NCBI RefSeq assembly: GCF_006861795.1
Contig: NZ_VDGH01000005.1
Location: 1-64,000, forward strand
From: Psychrobacillus lasiicapitis
GTDB taxonomy: Bacteria > Bacillota > Bacilli > Bacillales_A > Planococcaceae
DNA length: 64,000 bases
Reading direction: 5' to 3'
The position numbers and the translations under genes were made by a program. Under the pieces are notes generated by a model, which was given only the letters and a program-made list of their open reading frames with translations, made no database searches and had not been told where the DNA came from. Numbering within the stretch: the first letter of the stretch is position 1; every line of letters begins with the position of its first letter. Shown here piece by piece: positions 10,809 to 19,995 of this stretch.

Positions 10809-11430
10809 GCTGGATATAAAGCGCATCTTCTTCATAACTGCAATAGAATATCTTTTCTACACTTTTGATTGATTGCTTTTCTAGCTCTTCCATTAACCAT
10901 TTTTCACTTTTTCCGATTCTTTCTAAGTGCTCTTGCTGGACTTCTCCATCAATAATGAGCGGAAAAACGTACTGTTCTTCCTCTTTTTTAAATACAGATA
11001 AATTTCCAGAAGGCTCTAAAAACGCATACGAAACAGATCGGATAGATCCAATTTGCTGTTCACGTAATTGTTGCAATAAATCATCTAAATTATATCGTTG
11101 CTTTCGCATTTCCTTTTCATTGATGATTCCTTCTTTCATAATAATCGAAGGTTCCCCTTCCATGGTATCTCGAAACTTTTTACTTTTTAGTGAAAAATAA
11201 GAAACACCAATTTGGATAATCAATAATATAAGCATTGGCACTAGCGCATGAATAAAATTGCTATGTGGATCATCTAAAGCAAAGGCAGCGACCTCTGCTA
11301 TTAACAAGAAAACAACCAAATCGAAAATACTTAGCTCTCCAACTTCTCTTTTTCCCATTACACGCAAAATACCCAGTATAATCCAATATAGCATAATCGT
11401 ACGTAGCATGATGATAAGTATATCTTGCAC
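10792..11430 (-). CDS. DUF421-family membrane protein (YrbG-like)
   Basis: 212 residues with three N-terminal membrane helices (about 7-25, 33-52, 60-78), then a cytoplasmic domain including FRDTMEGEPSIIMKEGIIN and IRSVSYAFLEPSGNLSVF, the signature of DUF421 (YetF/YrbG/YdfS) proteins. Some family members are induced in forespores, but the biochemical role is not established. The gene is convergent with spoVB with a 17-base tail overlap and has no visible terminator of its own. Confidence 0.82.
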   Translation of the reverse strand: MQDILIIMLRTIMLYWIILGILRVMGKREVGELSIFDLVVFLLIAEVAAFALDDPHSNFIHALVPMLILLIIQIGVSYFSLKSKKFRDTMEGEPSIIMKEGIINEKEMRKQRYNLDDLLQQLREQQIGSIRSVSYAFLEPSGNLSVFKKEEEQYVFPLIIDGEVQQEHLERIGKSEKWLMEELEKQSIKSVEKIFYCSYEEDALYIQLKTSF

Positions 11431-11461
11431 ATGATCACCTCATCCTTACTGTGCCCAGAAA

Positions 11462-11500
11462 AAAAGAACTTACTCATATATTTTGAGTAAGTTCTTTTAC
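11462..11500 (-). terminator. Rho-independent terminator after yajC
   Basis: AAGAACTTACTC pairs with GAGTAAGTTCTT around a short loop. T-runs follow on both strands, so it can act in either direction. It lies three bases past the yajC stop and just upstream of the DUF421 gene. Confidence 0.85.
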
Positions 11501-11502
11501 TT

Positions 11503-11766
11503 TTATTTTGCTTCTGATACAACTCGTCCAACTGCAACGCGCTCGAATTGTAAACGAGTGCCATCTGCAACTACTACGAAGATTGTTTGATCATCCACTG
11601 CATCTATCTTTCCGTGTAAACCACCAACTGTAATGATTTGATCTCCACGTTTTAGATTATTTTGCATTTGTGCTGTAGTTTTTTGACGTTTTTGTGCTGG
11701 GCGAATGATGAAAAACCACATCACGGCAAACATCGCAACTATCGGTAATAAGCCTACTAAATCCAT
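11503..11766 (-). CDS. yajC: Preprotein translocase subunit YajC
   Basis: 87-residue single-pass protein: a hydrophobic N-terminus with MWFFIIRPAQKRQK (positively charged stop-transfer) and a small KOW-like cytoplasmic domain with LKRGDQIITVGGLHGKI. YajC associates with SecDF in the membrane. It follows tgt in the order yajC-tgt-queA-ruvB-ruvA, normal for Bacillales. The SD is GGAGGGGAA, and a strong terminator closes the transcript. Confidence 0.94.
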   Translation of the reverse strand: MDLVGLLPIVAMFAVMWFFIIRPAQKRQKTTAQMQNNLKRGDQIITVGGLHGKIDAVDDQTIFVVVADGTRLQFERVAVGRVVSEAK

Positions 11767-11809
11767 AAATTAATTCCCCTCCTTCGTACCTCTTTATAGT
11801 ATACAAGAA

Positions 11810-12949
<1,140 letters not shown>

Positions 12950-13990
12950 TTAATAATTCCTTCCTTTTATAAACATTGCATCTCCAAAACTAAAAAATCG
13001 GTAGCGTAAATCGATTGCTTCCTTGTATGCTGACAATATGAATTCCCTTGAAGTAAGTGCGCTCACAAGCATTACGAGCGTTGACTTCGGCAAATGGAAA
13101 TTAGTAATCATTCCATCAATACATTTAAATTCGTATCCTGGATAGATGAAAATAGATGTCCAACCACTATCTTCCTGCAATACTCCATCAAACTTAGTTG
13201 CAACCGTTTCAAGTGTTCTGGTAGAAGTAGTTCCTACTGCAACTATTTTTCCACCTGCAGCTCTCACTTCATTTATCGTATTCGCAGTTTCTTTCGATAG
13301 ACGATAAAATTCCGAATGCATTTCATGATCGTCGATAGAATCCACGCTTACTGGACGGAAAGTTCCAAGACCTACATGAAGTGTCACAAACGCTATTTTA
13401 ACACCTTTTGCTTGAATTTCCTCTAATAAGTTTTCAGTAAAGTGAAGACCAGCTGTTGGTGCCGCGGCCGAACCTTGTTCTTTTGCATAAACTGTTTGAT
13501 AACGATCTTTGTTTTCCAGCTTTTCATGAATATATGGTGGCAAAGGCATCTCCCCAAGTTGGTCCAATACTTCAAAAAACACACCATCATATTCAAAACG
13601 GAAAATACGTCCGCCATGCTCTTTTATGTCGGTACAAACTGCACGCAGTAGCCCATCACCGAATACAATGGTCGTCCCTATTTTCACACGCTTTGCCGGT
13701 TTAACAAGCGTCTCCCAATGATCTCCTTCAATTTGTGTCAATAATAGCACTTCTACATTTGCGCCAGTCTCTTCCTTTACTCCCATTAAACGTGCAGGCA
13801 TTACCTTCGTGTCGTTTAATACAAGACAATCTCCCTCGTTTAACTCATCCAAAATAGCAGAGAAATGGGTGTGTGTAAACGTATTCTTCGGATAATCTGC
13901 GATTAACAGCTTGCTACTTGTTCGATCAAGTAATGGTGTTTGTGCAATCAATTCTTCTGGTAAATTAAAATCAAAATCTTCTACTCTCAT
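12950..13990 (-). CDS. queA: S-adenosylmethionine:tRNA ribosyltransferase-isomerase
   Basis: Transfers and isomerises the ribosyl part of SAM onto preQ1-modified tRNA to give epoxyqueuosine. It has 346 residues, normal length. Family signatures are visible: N-terminal [15 protein letters not shown], then [22 protein letters not shown] and [14 protein letters not shown]. It abuts tgt (no gap) and follows ruvB by 17 bases. Confidence 0.97.
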   Translation of the reverse strand: MRVEDFDFNLPEELIAQTPLLDRTSSKLLIADYPKNTFTHTHFSAILDELNEGDCLVLNDTKVMPARLMGVKEETGANVEVLLLTQIEGDHWETLVKPAKRVKIGTTIVFGDGLLRAVCTDIKEHGGRIFRFEYDGVFFEVLDQLGEMPLPPYIHEKLENKDRYQTVYAKEQGSAAAPTAGLHFTENLLEEIQAKGVKIAFVTLHVGLGTFRPVSVDSIDDHEMHSEFYRLSKETANTINEVRAAGGKIVAVGTTSTRTLETVATKFDGVLQEDSGWTSIFIYPGYEFKCIDGMITNFHLPKSTLVMLVSALTSREFILSAYKEAIDLRYRFFSFGDAMFIKGRNY

Positions 13991-14007
13991 ATGGCGTACA
14001 TCCTTTA

Positions 14008-15018
14008 TCAGTCGTTTCTTTCTATCGGTAACGGCATTCCTAAATGCTCGTAAGCTGACGGCGTTACTATTCTTCCCCTAGGAGATCGTTGTATAAACCC
14101 GATTTGCAATAAATAAGGCTCGTACACATCTTCTATCGTTGTCGATTCTTCTCCAATGCTTGCTGCAATCGTATCTAAGCCAACAGGACCACCTCTGAAC
14201 CTTTCAATCATAGCCATTAATAGCTTATGATCGATATGGTCTAATCCACGTGGATCCACTTGAAGAAGCTCCAGTGCTTCTGTTGCTAGATTTAATGAAA
14301 TATGACCATTGCCGCGTACTTGTGCATAATCACGTACACGTTTTAATAAACGGTTTGCAATACGGGGCGTCCCTCTCGAGCGTCTTGCAATTTCACCAGC
14401 AGATTCATAGTCAATAGATGCATTAAATAATTCTGCGCTTCTTTCCACAATCGACGTTAATGCATATTCATCATAATAGTCTAATCGAAGCAAGACACCG
14501 AAGCGATCCCTAAGTGGAGCAGATAATGAACCTGCTCTTGTTGTTGCACCTATTAGCGTAAATGGTGGTAAATCTAACCGAACACTTCTTGCCGCTGGAC
14601 CTTTTCCTACTACGATATCTAAACAGAAATCCTCCATTGCAGGGTATAGCACTTCTTCTATGGAACGATTCAGTCGATGTATTTCATCGATAAATAATAC
14701 ATCTCCCGGTTCAAGCGAACTAACGATAGCCGCTAAATCACCAGGTCGCTCTATAGCGGGCCCACTTGTCATCCGAATTTGAACGTCCATTTCGTTCGCG
14801 ATAACAGAGGCAAGAGTCGTTTTACCAAGTCCTGGAGGCCCGTACAAAAGACAGTGATCCAAACTCTCACTTCTCATTTTTGCTGCTTCGATGAAAATCT
14901 CTAAATTATGTTTTATTTTATCTTGTCCAATATATTGTTTTAATAATTGTGGACGAAGCGATTGCTCATACGGTTCATCATAATTAGAAATCTCGCTCGA
15001 AATCACACGTTCCGTCAT
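14008..15018 (-). CDS. ruvB: Holliday junction branch migration helicase RuvB
   Basis: AAA+ motor that forms hexamers with RuvA to move Holliday junctions. It has 336 residues. Walker [11 protein letters not shown] is at 60-69 and Walker B DEIHRL at 111-116. Sensor region [18 protein letters not shown] and the C-terminal winged helix (ending in YEHLGMPLP) are present. It follows ruvA by 43 bases. Confidence 0.98.
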   Translation of the reverse strand: MTERVISSEISNYDEPYEQSLRPQLLKQYIGQDKIKHNLEIFIEAAKMRSESLDHCLLYGPPGLGKTTLASVIANEMDVQIRMTSGPAIERPGDLAAIVSSLEPGDVLFIDEIHRLNRSIEEVLYPAMEDFCLDIVVGKGPAARSVRLDLPPFTLIGATTRAGSLSAPLRDRFGVLLRLDYYDEYALTSIVERSAELFNASIDYESAGEIARRSRGTPRIANRLLKRVRDYAQVRGNGHISLNLATEALELLQVDPRGLDHIDHKLLMAMIERFRGGPVGLDTIAASIGEESTTIEDVYEPYLLQIGFIQRSPRGRIVTPSAYEHLGMPLPIERND

Positions 15019-15061
15019 GCCAAGAATCTCCCTTCTTTAGCGACATAGTCATGCGCTTTAC

Positions 15062-15682
15062 TTATTTCCCAGAAAATAATAATTGCAATGCTTTTTTCAT
15101 AAATTCATCTGTTGTTTGAAGTTCTTTATTGTCTTTTAACTTGGGACGAACTTTAGATAGTTCACGTTCTGAATAGCCAAGTGCCGTAAGTGCAAGCATG
15201 GCTTCTTCTAGTTCATGGTCAGCAGAGCTATCCACAAATAAGGTTGGTTCATCGTCTACAAATTCGATGTGTTCCAAATCTATGAGATCATGTAATTTTC
15301 CTTTTAAGTCTAAGATCATTTGACGAGCTGTTTTCTTTCCTACTCCCGGGAACTTCACCAAAAATGTCTCATCTTCTCGTTCGATTGCCTGAATAACATG
15401 GGTTGGTTCACCACTTGCTAATATGGCAAGCGCTCCCTTTGGCCCAATTCCAGAAACAAGAATAAGCTTTCGAAACAACTCTCGCTGCGCTAAGTTTGAA
15501 AAACCCATTAGCTGCTGTGCATCCTCTCGCACATGAAAATGTGTAAATACTTGGATTATTTCTTCGCTCTTTCTAAAAGCAAATGGATTTGGCGTAAACA
15601 GCTGATATCCTATCCCCTGTTGCTCCAACACAACATACTCAGGCGTCACTCGTGTAACCTGTCCTTTTATGTAATCATACAT
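15062..15682 (-). CDS. ruvA: Holliday junction DNA helicase subunit RuvA
   Basis: Tetrameric junction-binding partner of RuvB; 206 residues from the chosen start. Domain order: N-terminal OB-fold (MYDYIKGQVTRV), helix-hairpin-helix motifs (LVSGIGPKGALAIL and FPGVGKKTARQMILDLKGKL), and a C-terminal RuvB-binding domain (about 155-206). I chose ATG at 15682 because GTGAGGG lies upstream and it matches the family N-terminus; the open frame extends 16 codons further. bofC, found upstream of ruvA in B. subtilis, is absent. Confidence 0.95.
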   Translation of the reverse strand: MYDYIKGQVTRVTPEYVVLEQQGIGYQLFTPNPFAFRKSEEIIQVFTHFHVREDAQQLMGFSNLAQRELFRKLILVSGIGPKGALAILASGEPTHVIQAIEREDETFLVKFPGVGKKTARQMILDLKGKLHDLIDLEHIEFVDDEPTLFVDSSADHELEEAMLALTALGYSERELSKVRPKLKDNKELQTTDEFMKKALQLLFSGK

Positions 15683-15802
15683 ACTAAAATCCCTCACAAT
15701 CAATACATCTAGTATACCATAAGGATCCAAAGCGATAACCTTTGTCTTAAGGGAATATAAGCTACTGGCTAGGAGCTGGAGTCAAAATGTACAAACAAAG
15801 AA

Positions 15803-15833
15803 GGCCGCTCTTAAAACGAGCGACCAACTCCAA
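15803..15833 (-). terminator. Hairpin terminator after the coat-kinase-like gene
   Basis: Minus strand: GGTCGCTC-GTTTTAA-GAGCGGCC stem followed by the T-rich TTCTTTGTTTG, 12 bases past the stop at 15845. The tail is imperfect. Confidence 0.6.
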
Positions 15834-15844
15834 CTAGATTTGAC

Positions 15845-16693
15845 TCAAAGCTTACTCAAATTATAGCACAAATTAGGCCATTCCGTTAACGCTTTGTTCG
15901 TATATGGTACTAACTGTTCGATAAACTTTTGTTTTCGTTCTACAGGTAACGCAAACGCATATAACCACTCTCGATATAATTCATTTGGATACATCATCGC
16001 TTCTTTATGCTGATGCACGATTGTTTCGAGCATGGGAAATTCACTCATTAAAAAATGAATATCATAATCTATTTCCGATAAGACACGATGCATCCACAAA
16101 ATACTTTCCATTTCTTTTGGTCCAATTACGGCAAGATCAAAATCAATTATTTTATAAGCAGAACCGTCCGATAAGAAGTTATGATGTACAACATCTCCAT
16201 GCAATAATGTCCGGTCCTTCATATCGAATGCTTTCATATCCTTTAATGCCATATCACCATACATCAATAGTATTTTCGTGTTGTTAACTCCTATAAAGGA
16301 TTCAACGAAAAAAGAAATTTCTTTCATTTTTAATAAACGATTTTGCCATTTAGATATCAAATTAAATGCATAAAGAACCTTACTATCTTCCCAATCAATT
16401 ATTTCGTTCGTTTCATGCAAACGAGTAAGAAGTGAGTATACAGCTTTCCGATCTTCCTCATTACTGTAATTTACCGTATGTGTCCCTTGAAACCATGGTT
16501 GTATAATGAAATCCAGTTGAGGAGATTCTACTACCGGCAAGACAAATGGATCTTCTATATATTGTAATTTATCGTGAATAAAACGAATTTTTTCCGCCTG
16601 TTGTTCCGAAGGATATTTCTTAACAGAAAATACCCCATTTTCATTTCTCCATTTCCATACGTTTTTTTTAATTTGTTTAATATAATAACTCAC
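15845..16693 (-). CDS. Spore coat kinase-like protein (CotS/YsxE family)
   Basis: Protein-kinase/aminoglycoside-phosphotransferase fold of 282 residues. The catalytic region LLHGDVVHHNFL and metal-binding IIDFDLA near the middle are characteristic of CotS/YsxE/YutH coat proteins. The open frame runs upstream to 16864, but those 57 residues overlap safA in another frame and are Pro/Trp-rich nonsense. A GTG at 16693, two bases after the safA stop, starts a plausible N-terminus (SYYIKQIKKNVWKW). No good SD is visible, so translation probably depends on coupling to safA. B. subtilis has the similar ysxE next to spoVID instead. Substrate is unknown. Confidence 0.75.
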   Translation of the reverse strand: MSYYIKQIKKNVWKWRNENGVFSVKKYPSEQQAEKIRFIHDKLQYIEDPFVLPVVESPQLDFIIQPWFQGTHTVNYSNEEDRKAVYSLLTRLHETNEIIDWEDSKVLYAFNLISKWQNRLLKMKEISFFVESFIGVNNTKILLMYGDMALKDMKAFDMKDRTLLHGDVVHHNFLSDGSAYKIIDFDLAVIGPKEMESILWMHRVLSEIDYDIHFLMSEFPMLETIVHQHKEAMMYPNELYREWLYAFALPVERKQKFIEQLVPYTNKALTEWPNLCYNLSKL

Positions 16694-16695
16694 TA

Positions 16696-17505
16696 TTAAA
16701 AGTGGTGGTGATGGTGATATGGTGGGCATGGATATACCGGTACATAACAAATCTGTACGCATGGGCAACCACCAAAATGTGCTTGCATATGTGGGTGCAT
16801 GCCAGGATGCATTTGTGGGTACATACATTGGTACATATAGGAAAAATCTTGTTCTGGCGGGCATGGATACATTTCTTCGAATACAGGGGACGGCTCTTGC
16901 GCTATTGGTTGCGTTTGTTGTTGAACTGGTGGTGCTGGCGGCGGTGGTGCTGGTTTTTCACGCTCTGTAAAATTCGCTTGAATATGAATAGATGTTGATT
17001 CCACTAGTCTCCAGCCTTGCGGAGATGGGGTCATATCTAAGTCTGGAACTGGCATCATGTGATATGGCAATGAATAAGATGGCATCGGTTGCGGCCTAAC
17101 AGGTGGTGCTGGCGGCGGTGCAATCGGGACCGGTTGAACAGGTTGAGCTTTTGGCGGGACTTGTTGTGCTTTCGGCGGTACCGGCTGTGCTTTTGGTGGC
17201 ACATGTTGCGCTTTTGGCGGGATTTGTTGTGCCTTCGGTGGTACCTGGTGTGCTTTTGGTGGAACAGGGTGCGGTTTCATTTCCTCCTTCTTCACCATTT
17301 CTTTTTTAACTGGGCGATTCTCGCTATATGGATGATTGACGGATTCCATGCTTTTTGTATCTGGAATAAATATCTTCATACCCGGAACGATATATTCCGG
17401 ATTTGCAAGATGTGCATTTAATCTCTTTAGTTCTTCAAAAGAAACACCATAACTTCGAGAAATTTTCCATAGCGTGTCACCTTTTTCGACAATATGAATT
17501 TGCAC
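16696..17505 (-). CDS. safA: Spore morphogenetic protein SafA-like (LysM domain)
   Basis: 269 residues. One LysM domain at 2-48 (IHIVEKGDTLWKISRSYG, LNAHLANPEYIVPGMKIFIP) closely resembles the SafA N-terminus, which binds the cortex and SpoVID and organises the inner coat. The rest is low-complexity: a basic region at 64-76, six VPPKAQ-type heptads at 81-122, Pro-rich and Met/His/Pro/Cys-rich segments, and a terminal HHHHH. It is shorter than B. subtilis SafA (387). The start is GTG behind AGGAGGAAGA. Its position between ruvA and niaR also matches safA. In B. subtilis the nad genes lie between safA and niaR; here they are missing. Confidence 0.82.
   Translation of the reverse strand: MQIHIVEKGDTLWKISRSYGVSFEELKRLNAHLANPEYIVPGMKIFIPDTKSMESVNHPYSENRPVKKEMVKKEEMKPHPVPPKAHQVPPKAQQIPPKAQHVPPKAQPVPPKAQQVPPKAQPVQPVPIAPPPAPPVRPQPMPSYSLPYHMMPVPDLDMTPSPQGWRLVESTSIHIQANFTEREKPAPPPPAPPVQQQTQPIAQEPSPVFEEMYPCPPEQDFSYMYQCMYPQMHPGMHPHMQAHFGGCPCVQICYVPVYPCPPYHHHHHF
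17140..17265 (-). repeat. Six 21-bp tandem coding repeats in safA
   Basis: Six consecutive heptads of the form (V/I)PPKAxx at residues 81-122 of SafA are encoded by 21-bp tandem units. They suggest repeat expansion/contraction in a coat scaffold region that is likely extended and cross-linkable (Lys/Gln content). Confidence 0.85.
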
Positions 17506-17642
17506 AGTCTTCCTCCTTCCCTTCTCCTTAAACTATGTGCAACTACCTAAATTGGACACAGATTTTTTGTAAAAAGCACTTCCCTTCATGATAAACTTAT
17601 GAATAGAAGCTAGGTCGTTATGCAAGTTGGGAGGAGTTATTA

Positions 17643-18176
17643 TTGAAAAAATTAAAAGGTGCAGAACGAAGAAGTTGGATACTTTCCTATTTAGTAGAGC
17701 AGGAACAACCAGTTACGGGTTCAGATCTTGCTAAACAAGCAAATGTCAGTCGACAAGTGATTGTAAATGATATTACGTTGTTAAAGGCAACGAATGTCCC
17801 AATTGTTTCGACAAGCCAAGGATATATGCTCATGCAAAACAAGGAAGCTGGTGCATATGTTCAAAAAAAAGTGGCATGTAATCACCAATCAAAAGATTCA
17901 GAAGATGAGCTTCAAACGTTGGTAGACGTTGGTGTGACAGTAGAAAATGTAACAGTAGAGCATCCTGTATACGGAGAAATCACTTCTTCTATCATGGTAT
18001 CCAATCGTCATGATGTGGAGATGTTTTTAAAAAAGGTAAGAGAAACAGAAGCCTCTTTCTTATTAGAACTTACTTCTGGTGTTCACCTACATCTCCTTTC
18101 TGCCCCCTCAGAGGAAATATTAAATCGAGGAATAGAAGCACTTAGGAAGAAAGGGTATTTAATAGAAGAATCGTAA
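17643..18176 (+). CDS. niaR: NAD biosynthesis repressor NiaR (YrxA)
   Basis: 177-residue transcriptional repressor that responds to nicotinic acid. The N-terminal HTH_11 winged helix is at about 8-65 (VTGSDLAKQANVSRQVIVNDI). The C-terminal 3H domain has conserved His residues in VEHPVYGEI, SNRHDVEMF and SGVHLHLLS. The start is TTG, six bases after GGGAGGAG. It is divergent from safA. In B. subtilis it adjoins nadB/nadA/nadC; no NAD genes are in this window, so its targets lie elsewhere. Confidence 0.9.
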   Translation: MKKLKGAERRSWILSYLVEQEQPVTGSDLAKQANVSRQVIVNDITLLKATNVPIVSTSQGYMLMQNKEAGAYVQKKVACNHQSKDSEDELQTLVDVGVTVENVTVEHPVYGEITSSIMVSNRHDVEMFLKKVRETEASFLLELTSGVHLHLLSAPSEEILNRGIEALRKKGYLIEES

Positions 18177-18199
18177 AAACTCTAGTGCCTGGCCCAAGG

Positions 18200-18340
18200 T
18201 GGTAACCGCTTGAAATTCCGCTACAGGACGAACGCTTTTCTGCGGCACTTTTATATATAAAATCCAATATGTGGATAAAAGCAACCAATTCTAAAAAATA
18301 GAAATGTTACGGTAGTGCAGCAAGCCCGCAGGAAAAAAGT
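18200..18340. repeat. Composite intergenic repeat between niaR and pheA
   Basis: GAAATTCCGCTACAGGACGA near 18215 and AGCCCGCAGGAAA near 18325 look like the two halves of a palindromic REP-like element common in Bacillales. They flank two units with a 21-bp period at 18260 and 18281. The second begins GCAACCAATT, as in the larger array at 54209-54334. No gene is seen between 18177 and 18428. Confidence 0.6.
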
Positions 18341-18370
18341 TATCCACCAGTCTATATTTTTAAGTGATAA

Positions 18371-18419
18371 TAAAAAACGCAAGGAAGAAAGTGGATTATT
18401 TTCTTCCTTGCGTTTTCTC
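18371..18419 (-). terminator. Bidirectional terminator between pheA and niaR
   Basis: AACGCAAGGAAGAAA pairs with TTTTCTTCCTTGCGTT. There is a T-run at the minus-strand end and TTTTCTCT on the plus side. It serves pheA and possibly niaR. Confidence 0.88.
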
Positions 18420-18428
18420 TATTGTATA

Positions 18429-19301
18429 TTAGTCTGCAGACTCTTTCGTTTCATATGTATAATAAGATCCAAGTGACTTCACTTCACATCCTAGAGCCGC
18501 TAACTCTTCCATCGCACCTCGCATCATAGGAACCTGATCATCTTCTAATATATCCATAATAAAAAAGTATTGGCCCAGACCTGTTTTCAGTGGTCTTGAC
18601 TCAATCTTACTTAAATTGAGCTTTCTCCATGCAAAAACAGAAAGCACTTGGTGTAATGATCCGGATCGATCATCTTTTGGCAATGTAAGCATGATAGTCG
18701 TTTTTACTTGTTCTGTATGTCCTGCTCGTTGGATACTATCATTCTTTTTAGAGAGTACAAAAAATCTCGTATGATTAAAATGAAAATCATGAATATTGTG
18801 CTCCATAATTTGAAGGCCATATTCCGTTGCAGCGGATGTATTTCCGATCGCTGCAATACAACTCTGTTTATTTTCCGAAACATATTTTGCAGCAGCTGCA
18901 GTCGAAGTCGATTGTTCAAGAGGAACTTTGCCAAATCGATAAGACAAATATTTATGACATTGCGCTAATGCATGTGGATGAGAATAGATCGTCTGAATGT
19001 CTTCCCATTTGTTTGCATTAGATGAGTGCACCATTAAATGTTGTTGAATCGGTGCAAGTATTTCCGCGATAACGGATACATTTGCTTCATGATATAAATA
19101 ATCGATTGTAAGTGGTACGGTGCCTTCTAAAGCATTTTCAATCGGCACAACAGAAATATCAACTTTTCCACTTGTAACAGCTTCAATACATTCTGGTATC
19201 GTCCGCAGCGGCACTAACTTTTCATGTTGGAATAAAACTTGCGATGCTAAATGGGTAAAAGAAGCTTCCGGTCCAAGGAAAGCCACTTGTTGAGTTGCCA
19301 T
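18429..19301 (-). CDS. pheA: Prephenate dehydratase
   Basis: Converts prephenate to phenylpyruvate in phenylalanine synthesis. It has 290 residues: a periplasmic-binding-like catalytic domain (VAFLGPEASFTHLA at 6-19, TRFFVL motif near 178) followed by an ACT domain with KIESRP and GQYFFIMDI, where Phe binds for feedback inhibition. It is monofunctional (no chorismate mutase domain). A 200-bp repeat separates it from pheB, which adjoins it in B. subtilis. Confidence 0.95.
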   Translation of the reverse strand: MATQQVAFLGPEASFTHLASQVLFQHEKLVPLRTIPECIEAVTSGKVDISVVPIENALEGTVPLTIDYLYHEANVSVIAEILAPIQQHLMVHSSNANKWEDIQTIYSHPHALAQCHKYLSYRFGKVPLEQSTSTAAAAKYVSENKQSCIAAIGNTSAATEYGLQIMEHNIHDFHFNHTRFFVLSKKNDSIQRAGHTEQVKTTIMLTLPKDDRSGSLHQVLSVFAWRKLNLSKIESRPLKTGLGQYFFIMDILEDDQVPMMRGAMEELAALGCEVKSLGSYYTYETKESAD

Positions 19302-19318
19302 TTGAAATCCCCCTTATG

Positions 19319-19521
19319 TCTAGCTCTAGCGCTTTTCTTTGTCTAGCTCCAGCGCCTTGCCTCTCGGGGTCAAATAACCTTCCCCCAATGAAGTCAAAGT
19401 GCGACTTCTTTGGGGAAGAACATTTGCCTGTCGAAGGCCTGTAGGATGCAGGTCATGCAGTCGTTGCGACACGATGTCGCGAATTTAGACTGTAATCCTC
19501 TATAAGGCGCTAGCGCTTTTC
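19319..19521. repeat. MITE-like dispersed repeat between pheB and pheA
   Basis: The element begins with two copies of TCTAGCTC(C/T)AGCGC and ends with GGCGCTAGCGCTTTTCTT in inverted relation. Inside are a palindrome (TTCCCC..GAAGTC..GACTTC..GGGGAA, 19380-19418) and GC-rich half palindromes. It has no ORF. A degenerate relative lies at 59565-59700. The pattern is typical of non-autonomous dispersed elements in Planococcaceae. Confidence 0.75.
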
Positions 19522-19977
19522 TTATAATGCGCCGGAGCTAATCACTTCTGCTGATTCTACAAAATCTAGTCGCTTCATTTCATTTAAAAACTCATCTAAT
19601 TCTTTAGTCATTGCGGTTACATCTAGAGATAATGTAACGCTAGCTCTTCCTTGAATCGGTATCGTTTGATGAATCGTGAGTATATTGATCGATGACCCTG
19701 CTACAAGTTGAAGTAACCTTGCAAGGGTTCCCTCTCGGTCCTCTAACTGTAAAAACACCGTTAAAATGCGTTCTTGAACAATCGAATGGAAAGGAAAAAC
19801 CGCATCACGATATTTGTAAAAAGCACTTCGGGATAAATCGACTTCCTTTACTGCATCCCAAATCGAAGATACTTTCCCAGATTGGAGAAGATACTTTGCT
19901 TCCAAAGTTTTTTGCATTGCTTCGGTTAAAACATCCTCTCGTACTAAATAAAATCGCTGGCCAGTTACATCTTTCAT
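19522..19977 (-). CDS. pheB: ACT-domain protein PheB
   Basis: 151 residues: an N-terminal segment (YLVREDVLTEAMQKTLEAKYLL) and a C-terminal ACT domain (about 73-145, VFLQLEDREGTLARLLQLVA). This is the PheB/YszB family that accompanies pheA next to obg. Once annotated as chorismate mutase, it has no mutase active site; a regulatory amino-acid-sensing role is more likely. It lies 18 bases after obg. Confidence 0.9.
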   Translation of the reverse strand: MKDVTGQRFYLVREDVLTEAMQKTLEAKYLLQSGKVSSIWDAVKEVDLSRSAFYKYRDAVFPFHSIVQERILTVFLQLEDREGTLARLLQLVAGSSINILTIHQTIPIQGRASVTLSLDVTAMTKELDEFLNEMKRLDFVESAEVISSGAL

Positions 19978-19995
19978 GCGGTTCCCCTTCTTTCC

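Noticed and set aside
15845-16864. Longer coat-kinase protein of 339 residues
   Set aside because: The first 57 residues overlap safA in another frame and are low-complexity Pro/Trp/Thr; the GTG right after the safA stop is the better start.
17089-17421. Plus-strand Trp/Arg/Cys-rich ORF over safA
   Set aside because: It is the antisense shadow of the PPKAQ repeats and Pro-rich codons, with no ribosome binding site.
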